Positions 20,172-29,668 of a stretch of 64,000 nt of DNA are shown here, piece by piece. Position 1 is the first letter of the stretch, and each line of letters opens with the position of its first letter. Below the pieces are notes generated by a model. It was not told the DNA's origin. It searched no databases and saw only the letters and a list, made by a program, of their open reading frames with translations. The position numbers and the translations under genes are program-made. Source of the stretch: Chromohalobacter israelensis (lineage in GTDB: Bacteria > Pseudomonadota > Gammaproteobacteria > Pseudomonadales > Halomonadaceae); contig JQNW01000008.1 in assembly GCA_000761475.1 (NCBI GenBank), forward strand, positions 148,211 to 212,210, written 5' to 3'.

Positions 20172-20903
20172 ATGAATCCCGTCATCGAACTGCTCAACGC
20201 CCACCGCTCGATCCGCCGCTTCACCGATCGCAAGATCGCGCCTGAATTGCTGCGGGAACTCATCCAGGCCGGGCAAAGCGCCGCGACGTCCAGCCATGTT
20301 CAGGCCTACAGCGTCATACACGTGAAGAATCCCGCCAACCGCGAGACCCTCGCCGAACTGGCGGGCGGACAGGACTACATCGCCACCTGTTCCGATTTCC
20401 TGGTGTTCTGCGCCGACATGAAGCGCCCCGCAGAGGCCGCCGAACGCGCCGGCGCCGACGCCACCCGCGGCATGACCGAACAGTTGTTGGTCGCCAGCGT
20501 AGACACCGCGCTCATGGCGCAGAACGTCGTCGTGGCCGCCGAATCCGAAGGGCTGGGCATCTGCTACATCGGCGGCATTCGCAATAACCCGCAGGCAGTG
20601 AGCGACCTGCTGCGCCTGCCCGAGCACGTCTATCCGGTCTTCGGCCTGTGCCTCGGGTATCCGGATCAGACCTCGGAGGTCAAACCGCGCCTGCCGGTCG
20701 AGGCCATCCTCAAGGAAGACTACTACCGTGACGATCAGGCCCAGGTCGACGCCTTCGACGCCACCATGCGCGAGTACTACCAGGCGCGCAGCAGCACGCA
20801 GAAGGACACCACCTGGTCGCAGAACCTCATGCCGCTGTTCGAGCACAAGGTGCGCCCGCACATGCGTGACTTCCTCGTCTCGCGCGGTTTCGAGATGAAA
20901 TGA
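20172..20903 (+). CDS. nfsA: Oxygen-insensitive NADPH nitroreductase (NfsA-like)
   Basis: This FMN-containing reductase carries out two-electron reduction of nitroaromatics and quinones in the cytoplasm. It has 243 aa (E. coli NfsA has 240). The family opening HRSIRRFTDRKIAPELL, the FMN-contact stretch QSAATSSHVQAYSV, and EGLGICYIGGIRNNPQAV in the middle are all visible, as is the FGLCLGYPDQ segment before a long C-terminal excursion typical of NfsA/FRP. A SlyA/MarR-like site lies in its promoter. Many nitroreductases are induced by redox or MarR-type regulators, which fits. Confidence 0.9.
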   Translation: MNPVIELLNAHRSIRRFTDRKIAPELLRELIQAGQSAATSSHVQAYSVIHVKNPANRETLAELAGGQDYIATCSDFLVFCADMKRPAEAAERAGADATRGMTEQLLVASVDTALMAQNVVVAAESEGLGICYIGGIRNNPQAVSDLLRLPEHVYPVFGLCLGYPDQTSEVKPRLPVEAILKEDYYRDDQAQVDAFDATMREYYQARSSTQKDTTWSQNLMPLFEHKVRPHMRDFLVSRGFEMK

Positions 20904-20909
20904 AGACGG

Positions 20910-20940
20910 CCGCGCCCGCCCTCGCGTGACACGGGCGGGC
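20910..20940. terminator. Stem-loop between convergent genes
   Basis: A perfect 10-bp stem (GCGCCCGCCC with its complement, 11-base loop) lies between the converging nitroreductase and PepSY genes. There is no T-run, so termination is only probable. Confidence 0.55.
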
Positions 20941-20965
20941 GCAACGGTCATCGGCGACTGCCTGG

Positions 20966-22321
20966 CTAGGCGGTCGTCGCGGCGCGCCTGGCGCCACGAC
21001 GGCGTACCAGCGCATCCACCACCGCCATGACGATCATCGAGGCCCCCACCAGCGGGAAGATCACGCCGCCGATGGCGAGCAACGCCAGCACACCGCGCAA
21101 GCGACGGGGATCCCTGGGTTCGGGGGGAATCCCCAGCTTGCCGCTCGGCCGGCGCTTCCACCACATCACGCCCGACGAGACGCACAGCAGCACGATCCCC
21201 GCGCAGGCCAGCGCCAGGATCAACTGATTGGCGAGCCCGTATTGCTGCCCCATGTGCACGTTGATGCCCCACTCCAGCGACTTGCCCAGCGGGCCGTAGT
21301 CGGCGTAGCTCATGTCCAGCAGTGGCTCGCCGCTATATCGGTCCAGATGCACGACCCGCTGTCGTGAAAGATCGTCGGGGTAGATCGAGCCGGTATAGAC
21401 GCCGGTAGGGCTGCTCGGCAGGCTGACGGCATACCCGGAGGCCAGCCCCAGCGCGTCGAACGCCTTCACCGCGCCGTTGAGGCCGATGCCCGGCGCGCCC
21501 TCGCGTCCAGGCGTCGATTCCGGCAGCCGCGCCTGCTCCAGCGACCAGGTGGTCATCTCCCGCTCCGCCAGGCGTTCGTCGGAGACCGGGACGTTGACGC
21601 GCACGCCATCCGGATAGCCGAAGTTGTGACCGTTGGCGAGTTCGTTGACCTTGCTGCCCCACACCGTGGACCACGGCATGCCGGTCATCGCCAGAAAGAG
21701 AATGAAACCCCCGACGAAGATGCCGGTGACGGCGTGAAGGTCACGCCAGAACAGTCGCTTCGCCGGGGTCGCACGTACCGTCATCACGCCGCCGCGTCGG
21801 CCGCGCGGCCACCACAGATAGATCCCGGTCAGCACGAGCAGGATCGACCAGCCGCCGACGATCTCGATGATCAGACTCGCCGTCTCGCCGAAGTAGCTGA
21901 GGCTGTGGATGGTGCGCACGATCCACATCACGCTGCCGCGATAGGGAATCGTGCCGGTGACCTCGCCGGTGTAAGGGTCGACGTAGACGGCTTGCTTGCC
22001 GTCGGCGGTGGTGATGTCGACCTCCGCGGCAAGGTTGGAGGCGGCAGGAGGCACGTAACGAAACGCCTCGCCGGGATGCGCCGCCATGGCCGCATCCAGC
22101 TGTTGCTGCGGCGACACCGCCGCTGACGATTGCGCCTCGACGCGCACGATGTCCGCGTTGAGCCACTGGTCGATCTCATCCTTGAACAGGTAGAGCCCGC
22201 CGGTCACCGCCAGCAAAATAAGGAAGGGAATCGCGATGAGACCCGCGTAGAAATGCCAACGCCAGACCGCCCGATAGAGGTCGCTGGCGTCACGTGAAGA
22301 ACGCGCAGAAGTACGAGACAT
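20966..22321 (-). CDS. PepSY-associated transmembrane protein
   Basis: This 451-aa inner-membrane protein belongs to the PepSY-TM family, whose members are linked to iron or copper reduction and to siderophore-receptor operons. The start at 22321 is preceded by GGGGGC. The first membrane helix carries WRWHFYAGLIAIPFLILLAV, with the conserved His; PepSY-type segments flank further helices (WSILLVLTGIYLWWPRG, FWRDLHAVTGIFVGGFILFL, ALACAGIVLLCVSSGVMWWKRR). Conserved His residues in helices suggest haem or metal binding (inference). The DUF2946 gene lies 114 bp upstream on the same strand and is probably cotranscribed. Confidence 0.85.
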   Translation of the reverse strand: MSRTSARSSRDASDLYRAVWRWHFYAGLIAIPFLILLAVTGGLYLFKDEIDQWLNADIVRVEAQSSAAVSPQQQLDAAMAAHPGEAFRYVPPAASNLAAEVDITTADGKQAVYVDPYTGEVTGTIPYRGSVMWIVRTIHSLSYFGETASLIIEIVGGWSILLVLTGIYLWWPRGRRGGVMTVRATPAKRLFWRDLHAVTGIFVGGFILFLAMTGMPWSTVWGSKVNELANGHNFGYPDGVRVNVPVSDERLAEREMTTWSLEQARLPESTPGREGAPGIGLNGAVKAFDALGLASGYAVSLPSSPTGVYTGSIYPDDLSRQRVVHLDRYSGEPLLDMSYADYGPLGKSLEWGINVHMGQQYGLANQLILALACAGIVLLCVSSGVMWWKRRPSGKLGIPPEPRDPRRLRGVLALLAIGGVIFPLVGASMIVMAVVDALVRRRGARRAATTA

Positions 22322-22435
22322 GAAGCCCCCGAATAGCGTGCCATGGCTACCGTTCGGTAGCCGAATCCATCCTGTGGCCGACGACACCGGCGCAGGCACA
22401 ACGTGCAGACGCGCCACGCTCGGCGTCGAGACCGC

Positions 22436-22831
22436 TCATGCGTGATGGCACGCGTACGGCGGTGCGCGGGTCAGCGCGTTGGGGAAGGTGGTCGTCACCG
22501 CCTGGGACGCGAGCACTCTCGGCACGCGCGGCGCGATGACGGCGGCGTTGTCCGCCATGGAGGCGGTGGAAGCCCCCTCGAGGACCGGAAAATGGCCGAA
22601 CAGGGAACAATAGAGACACTGATCGTGCAGGCCGACCGAAGCCACATGACCGCCCCGCGTGTGGTCACCGTGCCCGGCCTCTGCATGCATCATCGCGTGC
22701 GAAGGCATCGCATCGTGCCGCAGGGAAGCACTGGCCTGCCCGACCACCGGGCCGCACACCACCAGCAGCATGGCGAACAGGCTCAGCCAGGCGGTAACAC
22801 GACGCAGGGACGTACGCGGGGAAAAGGGCAT
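22436..22831 (-). CDS. DUF2946-family protein
   Basis: Small protein (131 aa from the ATG at 22831; an in-frame alternative begins at 22855) with an N-terminal hydrophobic signal (about 11-33), a His/Met-rich segment (HDAMPSHAMMHAEAGHGDH) and the CxxC motif CLYCSLFGHFP that marks DUF2946. Such proteins often neighbour copper-handling or TonB-receptor genes; the His/Met content and the PepSY partner downstream agree with a periplasmic metal role, which is inference. The 265 bp to the right up to the racemase contain no other gene I can support. Confidence 0.75.
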   Translation of the reverse strand: MPFSPRTSLRRVTAWLSLFAMLLVVCGPVVGQASASLRHDAMPSHAMMHAEAGHGDHTRGGHVASVGLHDQCLYCSLFGHFPVLEGASTASMADNAAVIAPRVPRVLASQAVTTTFPNALTRAPPYACHHA

Positions 22832-23096
22832 GGGACTCGACCGTGGGACCGTCAAACAGACGCCATGTTAGCGCAGCCACGGCGTCGGCACAGCCGGATG
22901 CGCGGCAGTGAAAAGCGTCGTCGAACGCGCTCCCCGGACGCAACCCCGGCCGAAAGCGCCCTCGCGTGCCATCATCGGGGAACGGGTGCGACAATCCGTC
23001 TCGCGTCACGCTCGCACCTCGAACGAAGCGGCCCGCCGGTCTAAGCTCGACAATGCCACGGCTTGCTTCATTCAACTACGCAAGGAGCGTGTCATC

Positions 23097-23816
<720 letters not shown>

Positions 23817-23829
23817 CCCGGGAGGCTCC

Positions 23830-24180
23830 ATGTCAGCAGACACCACGCAAGACCGCATCAGCCTGCACCCGCATACGCATCGCGTGCGGGTATGGAACGG
23901 CGCCACCTTGCTCGCCGACAGCACGCGCGCCGTCGAGCTGCGCGAGAAAGGGTATCCCCCGCGCCAATACCTGCCCGAAAGCGACGTGCAGATGGCGCAA
24001 CTGTTGCGCTCCACCACCGTGACGCACTGCCCCTTCAAGGGCGACGCCACGTACTACCGCACTGACGACCATCCCGACATCGCCTGGCAATACGCCGAGC
24101 CACTGGCGGACATGGCGGCGATTGCCGGCCGGCTGGCATTCGACGACAGAGTGGTGACGGTGCAGGTGGACGCCGGGTAA
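23830..24180 (+). CDS. DUF427-family protein
   Basis: This 116-aa soluble protein matches DUF427 by its signature order: RVRVWNGATLLADS, the segment YPPRQYLPESDV, CPFKGDATYY, and AWQYAEPLADMAAIAGRLAF. The family has a small beta-rich fold of unknown function. GGGAGG lies before the ATG. It follows the racemase gene by 13 bp; the association may be only transcriptional. Confidence 0.85.
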   Translation: MSADTTQDRISLHPHTHRVRVWNGATLLADSTRAVELREKGYPPRQYLPESDVQMAQLLRSTTVTHCPFKGDATYYRTDDHPDIAWQYAEPLADMAAIAGRLAFDDRVVTVQVDAG

Positions 24181-24268
24181 GCGGGCACGCGCGCGTGCCA
24201 TCAGCCAGTCACGAGGCCACGCAGATCGCCATTGGCACCTGGATCGGTGCTTGAATGGATACTTGGCG

Positions 24269-24841
24269 TCAGTGCACCACGTTGCGGATGAAGCGCAGAC
24301 GCCCCGTACCCTCGTTGCGGTAACGGTGGAACTGGTCGCTGGGGTAGACGTGAAAGTCACCGGCCTCGATCGTCACCTCGCGGTCCGCGAGCTCCAGGGT
24401 CAGCGTGCCCTCGATCACCACCAGCATCTCGTACCAGCCGGTGCCATCGGCGACGGACTCGTAACTCTCTCCGGGCTCCATCGACCAGGACCACAGCTCG
24501 ACCTCCTGTCGCGCCGGTTTGCTCGCCAGCAGCCGGGCGTGACTGTCGGGGAAACGCCCCACCCAGGCGACTTCGTCGATGCGCGCCGAGTCCTCGCTGC
24601 CCGGCGGCTGAACCAGGGCGTAGAATAGTACCCCCAGCGCCTCGGCGAGTCGATCCAGCGTGCTCAGGCTGACGTTGACGTCGCCCTTTTCGATATTGAC
24701 CAGCATGCGCCGGCTCACGCCGGCCCGCTCGGCCAGTGCCTGCTGGCTCAGCGACGCCCCCTGGCGCAGGCGCCTCACGTTGGCGGCAACGTGCACCAGG
24801 ACATCGGGACGCTCGCTAGACTTGTGCACTATATTGCCCAT
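24269..24841 (-). CDS. XRE-cupin transcriptional regulator
   Basis: This 190-aa regulator combines an N-terminal XRE helix-turn-helix (about residues 16-72, VRRLRQGASLSQQALAERAG) with a C-terminal cupin domain (about 115-185, including GTGWYEMLVVIEGTLTLEL and YPSDQFHRYRN). Such proteins sense small metabolites, often amino acids or amines. It diverges from an RhtA-type exporter gene across a 102-bp gap, so it probably controls that exporter. The start at 24841 (MGNIVHKSS) gives the usual length; the longer frame runs into the gap. Confidence 0.87.
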   Translation of the reverse strand: MGNIVHKSSERPDVLVHVAANVRRLRQGASLSQQALAERAGVSRRMLVNIEKGDVNVSLSTLDRLAEALGVLFYALVQPPGSEDSARIDEVAWVGRFPDSHARLLASKPARQEVELWSWSMEPGESYESVADGTGWYEMLVVIEGTLTLELADREVTIEAGDFHVYPSDQFHRYRNEGTGRLRFIRNVVH

Positions 24842-24943
24842 CCGTACAATCGCGATTCTCTCGAATGCCAGCGTCCGGCCATGTCGGCAGGATGCGACTG
24901 GCGCCGTCAGGAAGGCATCATGCCGCAGCACCAAGGAGGTGTC

Positions 24944-25837
24944 ATGTCAGTCGCCGTGCGTGAATTCGTGGCCAAGGTCTGGCCGGTGGCCATGTTGATC
25001 GTGGCGATGTGCTCCATCCAGACCGGGGCGTCCATCGCCAAGACCTTGTTCCCGATCATCGGCGCCACCGGGACGACCTCGATTCGCCTGATCCTCGCGG
25101 CGGGATTGCTGCTGATCGTGATGCGGCCCTGGCGCCAGCGGTTCAGCCGCCGCGCCTGGAAGTCGACCGTGATCTACGGCGTCGCCCTGGGCGTCATGAA
25201 CCTGCTGTTCTACCAGGCGCTGCAGACGGTACCGCTGGGGATCGCGGTGGCGCTGGAGTTCACCGGGCCGCTCGCCGTGGCGGTGCTCTCCTCACGACGC
25301 TGGCTGGATCTGCTGTGGGTGGCATTCGCCGTGCTCGGCCTGGCGTGCCTGCTGCTGCTGGGCGATGAGAGCAACGGCGCGGTCGACCCTTACGGCGCGG
25401 CCTGTGCGCTGGGAGCCGGCGTCTGCTGGGCGCTGTATATCCTGTTCGGACAAAAGGCGGGCTCGGTCAATGGCGCCCAGAGCGCCACGCTGGGCATCAC
25501 CATCGCGGCGGTGGTGATCGCCCCCGTCGGTTTGATCGACGTCGGCCCGGCGATTTTCGCGCCGGAGGTCCTCCCGCTGGCACTCGCCGTCGCCGTGCTT
25601 TCCACCGCCCTGCCCTACACGCTCGAAATGGTGGCACTGCCGCGCCTGCCGACCCAGACCTTCGGCACGCTGATGAGTCTGGAACCGGCGATCGGCGCGC
25701 TCTCCGGCCTGCTGTTCCTGAGCCAGCTCCTGAGTGGCCTGCAGTGGCTGGCCATCGGCCTGATCATCGTCGCCTCGATCGGTACCACGCTGACGGTGCG
25801 CCGGCGCGACACCTTCGAGACGCCGGCGCCGGACTGA
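24944..25837 (+). CDS. rhtA: EamA-family exporter, RhtA-like (threonine/homoserine)
   Basis: Ten-helix drug/metabolite transporter of 297 aa (E. coli RhtA, 295 aa). The ATG at 24944 has a strong AAGGAGGTG. The family features are visible: IQTGASIAKTLFPIIGATG near the start, YQALQTVPLGIAVALEFTGPLAV at the end of the first repeat, and a repeated EamA half in the C-terminal part (ALPYTLEMVALPRLPTQ). RhtA exports threonine and homoserine across the inner membrane; the exact amino acid here is inferred. It is divergent from the XRE-cupin regulator. Confidence 0.85.
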   Translation: MSVAVREFVAKVWPVAMLIVAMCSIQTGASIAKTLFPIIGATGTTSIRLILAAGLLLIVMRPWRQRFSRRAWKSTVIYGVALGVMNLLFYQALQTVPLGIAVALEFTGPLAVAVLSSRRWLDLLWVAFAVLGLACLLLLGDESNGAVDPYGAACALGAGVCWALYILFGQKAGSVNGAQSATLGITIAAVVIAPVGLIDVGPAIFAPEVLPLALAVAVLSTALPYTLEMVALPRLPTQTFGTLMSLEPAIGALSGLLFLSQLLSGLQWLAIGLIIVASIGTTLTVRRRDTFETPAPD

Positions 25838-25956
25838 CACGCCTCGGCAGCAGGCTCGACGTTCGACTGCACGAACGTTCCAGACAATGGGGCGTCATTC
25901 AGGCATGCTGACGGGATCGCGACGGCATACCGCATCGACCGTGGGGCGGGGGCAGC

Positions 25957-26805
25957 ATGACATCGACCAACTGGATCGACCTGCAACAGGATGGCGATAC
26001 GGGCATCGAGACGATCCGCGCCCATTTCGAGGGCCACGCCTACGACCCGCACTGGCACGACAGCTATCTGGTCGGCTTCACCGAACAGGGCGTGCAGCAG
26101 TTCCACTGCCGCCGAACCCGCTATCACAGCACGCCGGGGCGGCTTTTCTTCGTCGAGCCGGGGGAGATTCACGACGGCCACGCCCCAGCCAGCGGCGGTT
26201 TCACCTACTCCATGCTCTATCTCGATCCCGCTTGGCTGCAACGCGAACTGCGCCAGTTCGGCACGCCGGGCATCGCCTTGGGGGAGCCGGGCTTCGCCGC
26301 GACACTGGCCAACGACGCACCGTTGATCGCCGCCGTCGCCAACGCTTTCGCCACACTGCGTAGGCCGGGCACGCGGCTTCAGCGCGACGCCGCGCTCGAC
26401 ACGCTGCTGCAGGGTATGCTCCCGCATCTGGGCTGGCGGGAACGGCGTCAGGCAGACCCCCGCCTGCCTCGGGTGGCACGCCGCGCCCGCGATTATCTGC
26501 ATAGCCATTACGAAGAGGATATCGGCCTGCAGGCGCTCGCCGAGCAGTGCGGCGTCGACCGCTTCCGCCTGACTCGCGCCTTCAAGGCGGCCTTCGGCCT
26601 GGCGCCCCATGCCTACCTGGTCCAACTGCGCCTGAGCCTCGCCCGCCAGCGTCTCGCCACTGGTGAGCCGCCCGCCATCGTGGCCAGCCAACTGGGGTTC
26701 GCCGACCAGAGCCACCTGGGCCGCTGGTTCCGGCGTGCCTACGGCCTGACACCGGCCGCCTATCGGCAGCGCTGCTCAAATCTTCCAGACTCACAAAAGC
26801 GATAA
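25957..26805 (+). CDS. AraC-family transcriptional regulator
   Basis: This 282-aa protein has an N-terminal AraC-type cupin sensor (about 10-160, with HWHDSYLVGF and PGEIHDGHAP) and a C-terminal double helix-turn-helix (about 178-275, with IGLQALAEQCGVDRFRLTRA and RQRLATGEPPAIVASQLGF). The LysE-type exporter gene follows 39 bp later on the same strand. AraC-LysE pairs of this kind are common and the regulator usually activates the exporter; that is inference here. Confidence 0.88.
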   Translation: MTSTNWIDLQQDGDTGIETIRAHFEGHAYDPHWHDSYLVGFTEQGVQQFHCRRTRYHSTPGRLFFVEPGEIHDGHAPASGGFTYSMLYLDPAWLQRELRQFGTPGIALGEPGFAATLANDAPLIAAVANAFATLRRPGTRLQRDAALDTLLQGMLPHLGWRERRQADPRLPRVARRARDYLHSHYEEDIGLQALAEQCGVDRFRLTRAFKAAFGLAPHAYLVQLRLSLARQRLATGEPPAIVASQLGFADQSHLGRWFRRAYGLTPAAYRQRCSNLPDSQKR

Positions 26806-26844
26806 CGCCATAGTGCCGACTCCACGCGATGCATGGAGTTGCTC

Positions 26845-27450
26845 ATGGTTTCCTGGCTGCCGTTTACCCTTTTCGCTTTCGTCGCCTCGATCACGCCGGG
26901 GCCGACCAACCTGCTGATCCTGACCCAGGGCGCGCGTCGGAGCTGGCGACGCGCGCTACCCGCAGTCTTCGGTGCCAGCCTGGCGGCTGCATTGATCGTG
27001 CTGATCGTCGGCGGCGGCCTGGCGCAGACCCTGCTGGCCTATCCGCTCGTGCGCCACGCCATGGCGATGATCGGCGTCGCCTGGCTGAGCTGGCTGGCGT
27101 GGAAGCTCTATCGCAGCCCGCCGCCGACGCTGGAGAGCATGGCCGCCGATCGCCTGCCGAATTTCGGCGCCCCCCAAGCCGCCGGTTTGCAACTGGTCAA
27201 TCCCAAGACCTGGATGATGGCGTTCTCGGTCGTCGGCGTGTTCACCGATGGTGCCGCCAGCGTGGCGCATGTCGCCGTGCTGGCGCTCATCTTCGGCACC
27301 GTCGCCGTGCCCTGCCTGGCGTGCTGGGCGCTGATGGGCAGCGGCGTCGGCCGGCTGTTTCGCACCTCGCGCCAGTGGCAATGGTTCAACCGGGGACTGG
27401 CCCTTCTGCTGTTGCTGGTGGCCTGGTGGAGCCTGTTGATGCCGGAGTGA
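26845..27450 (+). CDS. LysE/RhtB-family amino-acid exporter
   Basis: Six-helix exporter of 201 aa. The ATG at 26845 is chosen because GGAG lies six bases before it; an upstream ATG at 26833 has no ribosome site. The family start PFTLFAFVASITPGPTNLLI, with the conserved TPGPTN, and the NPKTWMMAFSVVGVF motif are visible. The substrate is probably an amino acid or derivative. It is cotranscribed with the AraC regulator. Confidence 0.88.
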   Translation: MVSWLPFTLFAFVASITPGPTNLLILTQGARRSWRRALPAVFGASLAAALIVLIVGGGLAQTLLAYPLVRHAMAMIGVAWLSWLAWKLYRSPPPTLESMAADRLPNFGAPQAAGLQLVNPKTWMMAFSVVGVFTDGAASVAHVAVLALIFGTVAVPCLACWALMGSGVGRLFRTSRQWQWFNRGLALLLLLVAWWSLLMPE

Positions 27451-27534
27451 GCGGAGAGGCTGCTTCAGTCGGCCAGCTTCCACGGCAGCGGCGGCGGCAT
27501 GAGCCGCTCGCCCGGCCTTTGGACGGGGCAGATA

Positions 27535-28854
27535 TCAAAGTCCTACCATAAAGAGCAGGATCGCCAATACGACCCCCAATAAGGGAACCACTACCGTTAG
27601 CTTGCCGAATGCTGGGTAGGCATCCTTGTGCGTTTCGCCAGCAATGGCCCGGATGGTCGTCACGACGTAACCGCCATGTGGTAGCGAGTCGAGCGCGCCC
27701 GAGGAAATCGCCGCAACCCGGTGCAGTGACTCTGAATTGACACCCATATCGAGGTAATGCGGTGCCAGTAAGGGCAGCGCAATGGCTTGACCACCGGATG
27801 CCGAGCCCGTAAGCCCTGCGATAACACAAATCGCGATTGCACTTCCAATCAATGGGTCTCCCGGTAGACTCGTCATCAACTGTACGGCCTGATCGAATGC
27901 GGGCGTTGCCTTGGCAACGCCACCAAAGCCGACCACCGCAGCCGTATTAGCAATCGCGATCAGGGCACCCATGGCCCCCTCGGAAAAGGCTCGCCCAATA
28001 TTATCGAAGTGCTTGATGTTGATAATACAGGTCGCAATCACTCCGCTCAGAAGTGCGATGATCAACGCGGACTTTCCAAATTGATGATGAAAGAAAAAAG
28101 TAATCAGTAGCACAATCATCAACGGAATAAGACTCACAAAAGCATTGGGCATACTCTCCCGCTCAGTGGTAATGTCGTCGCTTCTGTCCTCGAAACTTTC
28201 CCCTCGGGCTACGGCTTTCTTGATCATGCGATTAAGCCATAACTGCCCGACTACCATCATAAAGAGAGCTACAATGGCGCTCACCTCCCATGCCGCGTAC
28301 GGAGAGGTGTGCAGATACTCGATGGGAATCCAGTTCTGGATCTCAGGCGAACCTGCCGAGGTCATGGTGAAGGTTGTCGATCCGAACCCCAATGCCGCCG
28401 GGATAAAACGCCTGGGAAGATTTGCCTCGCGAAACAAGCTTACGGCCATCGGGTAGACGGAAAACGCAACAATGAAGAGACTGACACCACCATAAGTCAG
28501 CACAGCACAGGCGATCACGATGGCCAAGGCAGCATTTCTAAAACCCAATTTTCGAATAATCCATTTAGAAATACTTTCCGCCGCACCGCTATCCTGCATC
28601 AGCTTTCCAAATATTGCTCCCATCAGAAACATGAAGAACCAGGAGCTTATGAAGCTGGTAAAGCCGCCCATGTAGTTATGGACGTAGGAGAGATCCTCCC
28701 CGGAGATGGGAGGGAGCAGTGGCAGACCGTTCAGCGCGGCCATGAACAAGGCGGCCAGCGGCGCCGCTATCAACAGGTTGACACCGCGCATGGTCAGGAT
28801 GATCAAGAGCGCGAGCCCGCCAACGAGGCCGATTAAACTGAGCATAAAACGCAT
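27535..28854 (-). CDS. GntP-type permease, copy 1
   Basis: Membrane transporter of 439 aa with eleven or more hydrophobic segments, related to GntP/gluconate:H+ and similar organic-acid symporters. Characteristic stretches include SSWFFMFLMGAIFGKLM, TYGGVSLFIVAFSVYPMAV, and GLTGSASGGQAIALPLLAPHYL. It is the last gene of the seven-gene leftward operon headed by the HisD-like enzyme, so it should import the compound that those enzymes oxidise. A close paralog (35175-36482) lies on the other side of the same promoter region. Codon use is less GC-rich than in most neighbours. Confidence 0.85.
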   Translation of the reverse strand: MRFMLSLIGLVGGLALLIILTMRGVNLLIAAPLAALFMAALNGLPLLPPISGEDLSYVHNYMGGFTSFISSWFFMFLMGAIFGKLMQDSGAAESISKWIIRKLGFRNAALAIVIACAVLTYGGVSLFIVAFSVYPMAVSLFREANLPRRFIPAALGFGSTTFTMTSAGSPEIQNWIPIEYLHTSPYAAWEVSAIVALFMMVVGQLWLNRMIKKAVARGESFEDRSDDITTERESMPNAFVSLIPLMIVLLITFFFHHQFGKSALIIALLSGVIATCIINIKHFDNIGRAFSEGAMGALIAIANTAAVVGFGGVAKATPAFDQAVQLMTSLPGDPLIGSAIAICVIAGLTGSASGGQAIALPLLAPHYLDMGVNSESLHRVAAISSGALDSLPHGGYVVTTIRAIAGETHKDAYPAFGKLTVVVPLLGVVLAILLFMVGL

Positions 28855-28918
28855 CCATTGAGTGGCATGTGATCGTTATAAGTTGTGTAAAAACCGGATG
28901 AGGATAAGCAGGGAGGCG

Positions 28919-29668
28919 TCAGTGCGCCGTCCAACCAGCATCGACCTTGAGGGTGGTTCCTGTGATGCTGCGCGAGTGCTCGGTGGCAAGGAACCAGACC
29001 GCATCGGCGATATCCTCTGCCACCGGGAGGTCATCGAGCAGCAGCTTGTCCTGGATATGCTGGCGAAAGCTCTCCTGTGACAAGGTGGCTCGGGTCATTT
29101 CCGTTTCGACGAAGGTGGGGGCGACATTGTTGACCCTGATGCCGTAGCCCTTGAGATCGACCGCCAGCGCCTTGGTGAAACCTTCTACGGCATGCTTGCT
29201 GGCACAATAGACGGTGCGCTGAAACAAACCTGTCAGCCCGGCCTGTGACGAGATATTGACGATGCTGCCTGCCCTCTTTTCCTCGATCATCTTGGCGATG
29301 ACGGCCTGGGTCAGAAAGAAAAGCGCTTTGACATTGACGGCAAAGACATCATCGAAGTCCTCGGGCTGAACTTCTAAAAAAGGCTTGGGGATGTTCAACC
29401 CCGCGTTATTGACCAGCACGTTCGGCGTGGGAATACGCTCAAGCAACTTCAGTCGCTCGTCGTGACTATTCAGGTCGACGGCGACGCCCTCTATTGAACC
29501 AGCCTCCGAACCGTTGGAAAGGCTCATCTCGTCTATCTTGCGCTGATCGCGGCTGGTGATGATGACGCGATAGCCCTGCTCGGCAAACAACTGGGCACAG
29601 GAGCTGCCGATACCCCCCAACCCGCCGGTAATGAGAGCGACCTTGCGGCCTTGGTCAGTGAGATTCAT
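28919..29668 (-). CDS. SDR-family NAD(P)-dependent oxidoreductase
   Basis: Short-chain dehydrogenase of 249 aa. The start at 29668 follows GGAGGGC; the longer frame lies inside the upstream gene. The coenzyme motif TGGLGGIG (about 14-21), NNAG, a catalytic Ser in NISSQAG, and YCASK (Tyr-x3-Lys) are all intact. It overlaps the preceding dehydrogenase gene by 14 bp. In the context of an HpsN-like enzyme it could be compared with the SDR HpsO of dihydroxypropanesulfonate breakdown, but the substrate is unproven. Confidence 0.87.
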   Translation of the reverse strand: MNLTDQGRKVALITGGLGGIGSSCAQLFAEQGYRVIITSRDQRKIDEMSLSNGSEAGSIEGVAVDLNSHDERLKLLERIPTPNVLVNNAGLNIPKPFLEVQPEDFDDVFAVNVKALFFLTQAVIAKMIEEKRAGSIVNISSQAGLTGLFQRTVYCASKHAVEGFTKALAVDLKGYGIRVNNVAPTFVETEMTRATLSQESFRQHIQDKLLLDDLPVAEDIADAVWFLATEHSRSITGTTLKVDAGWTAH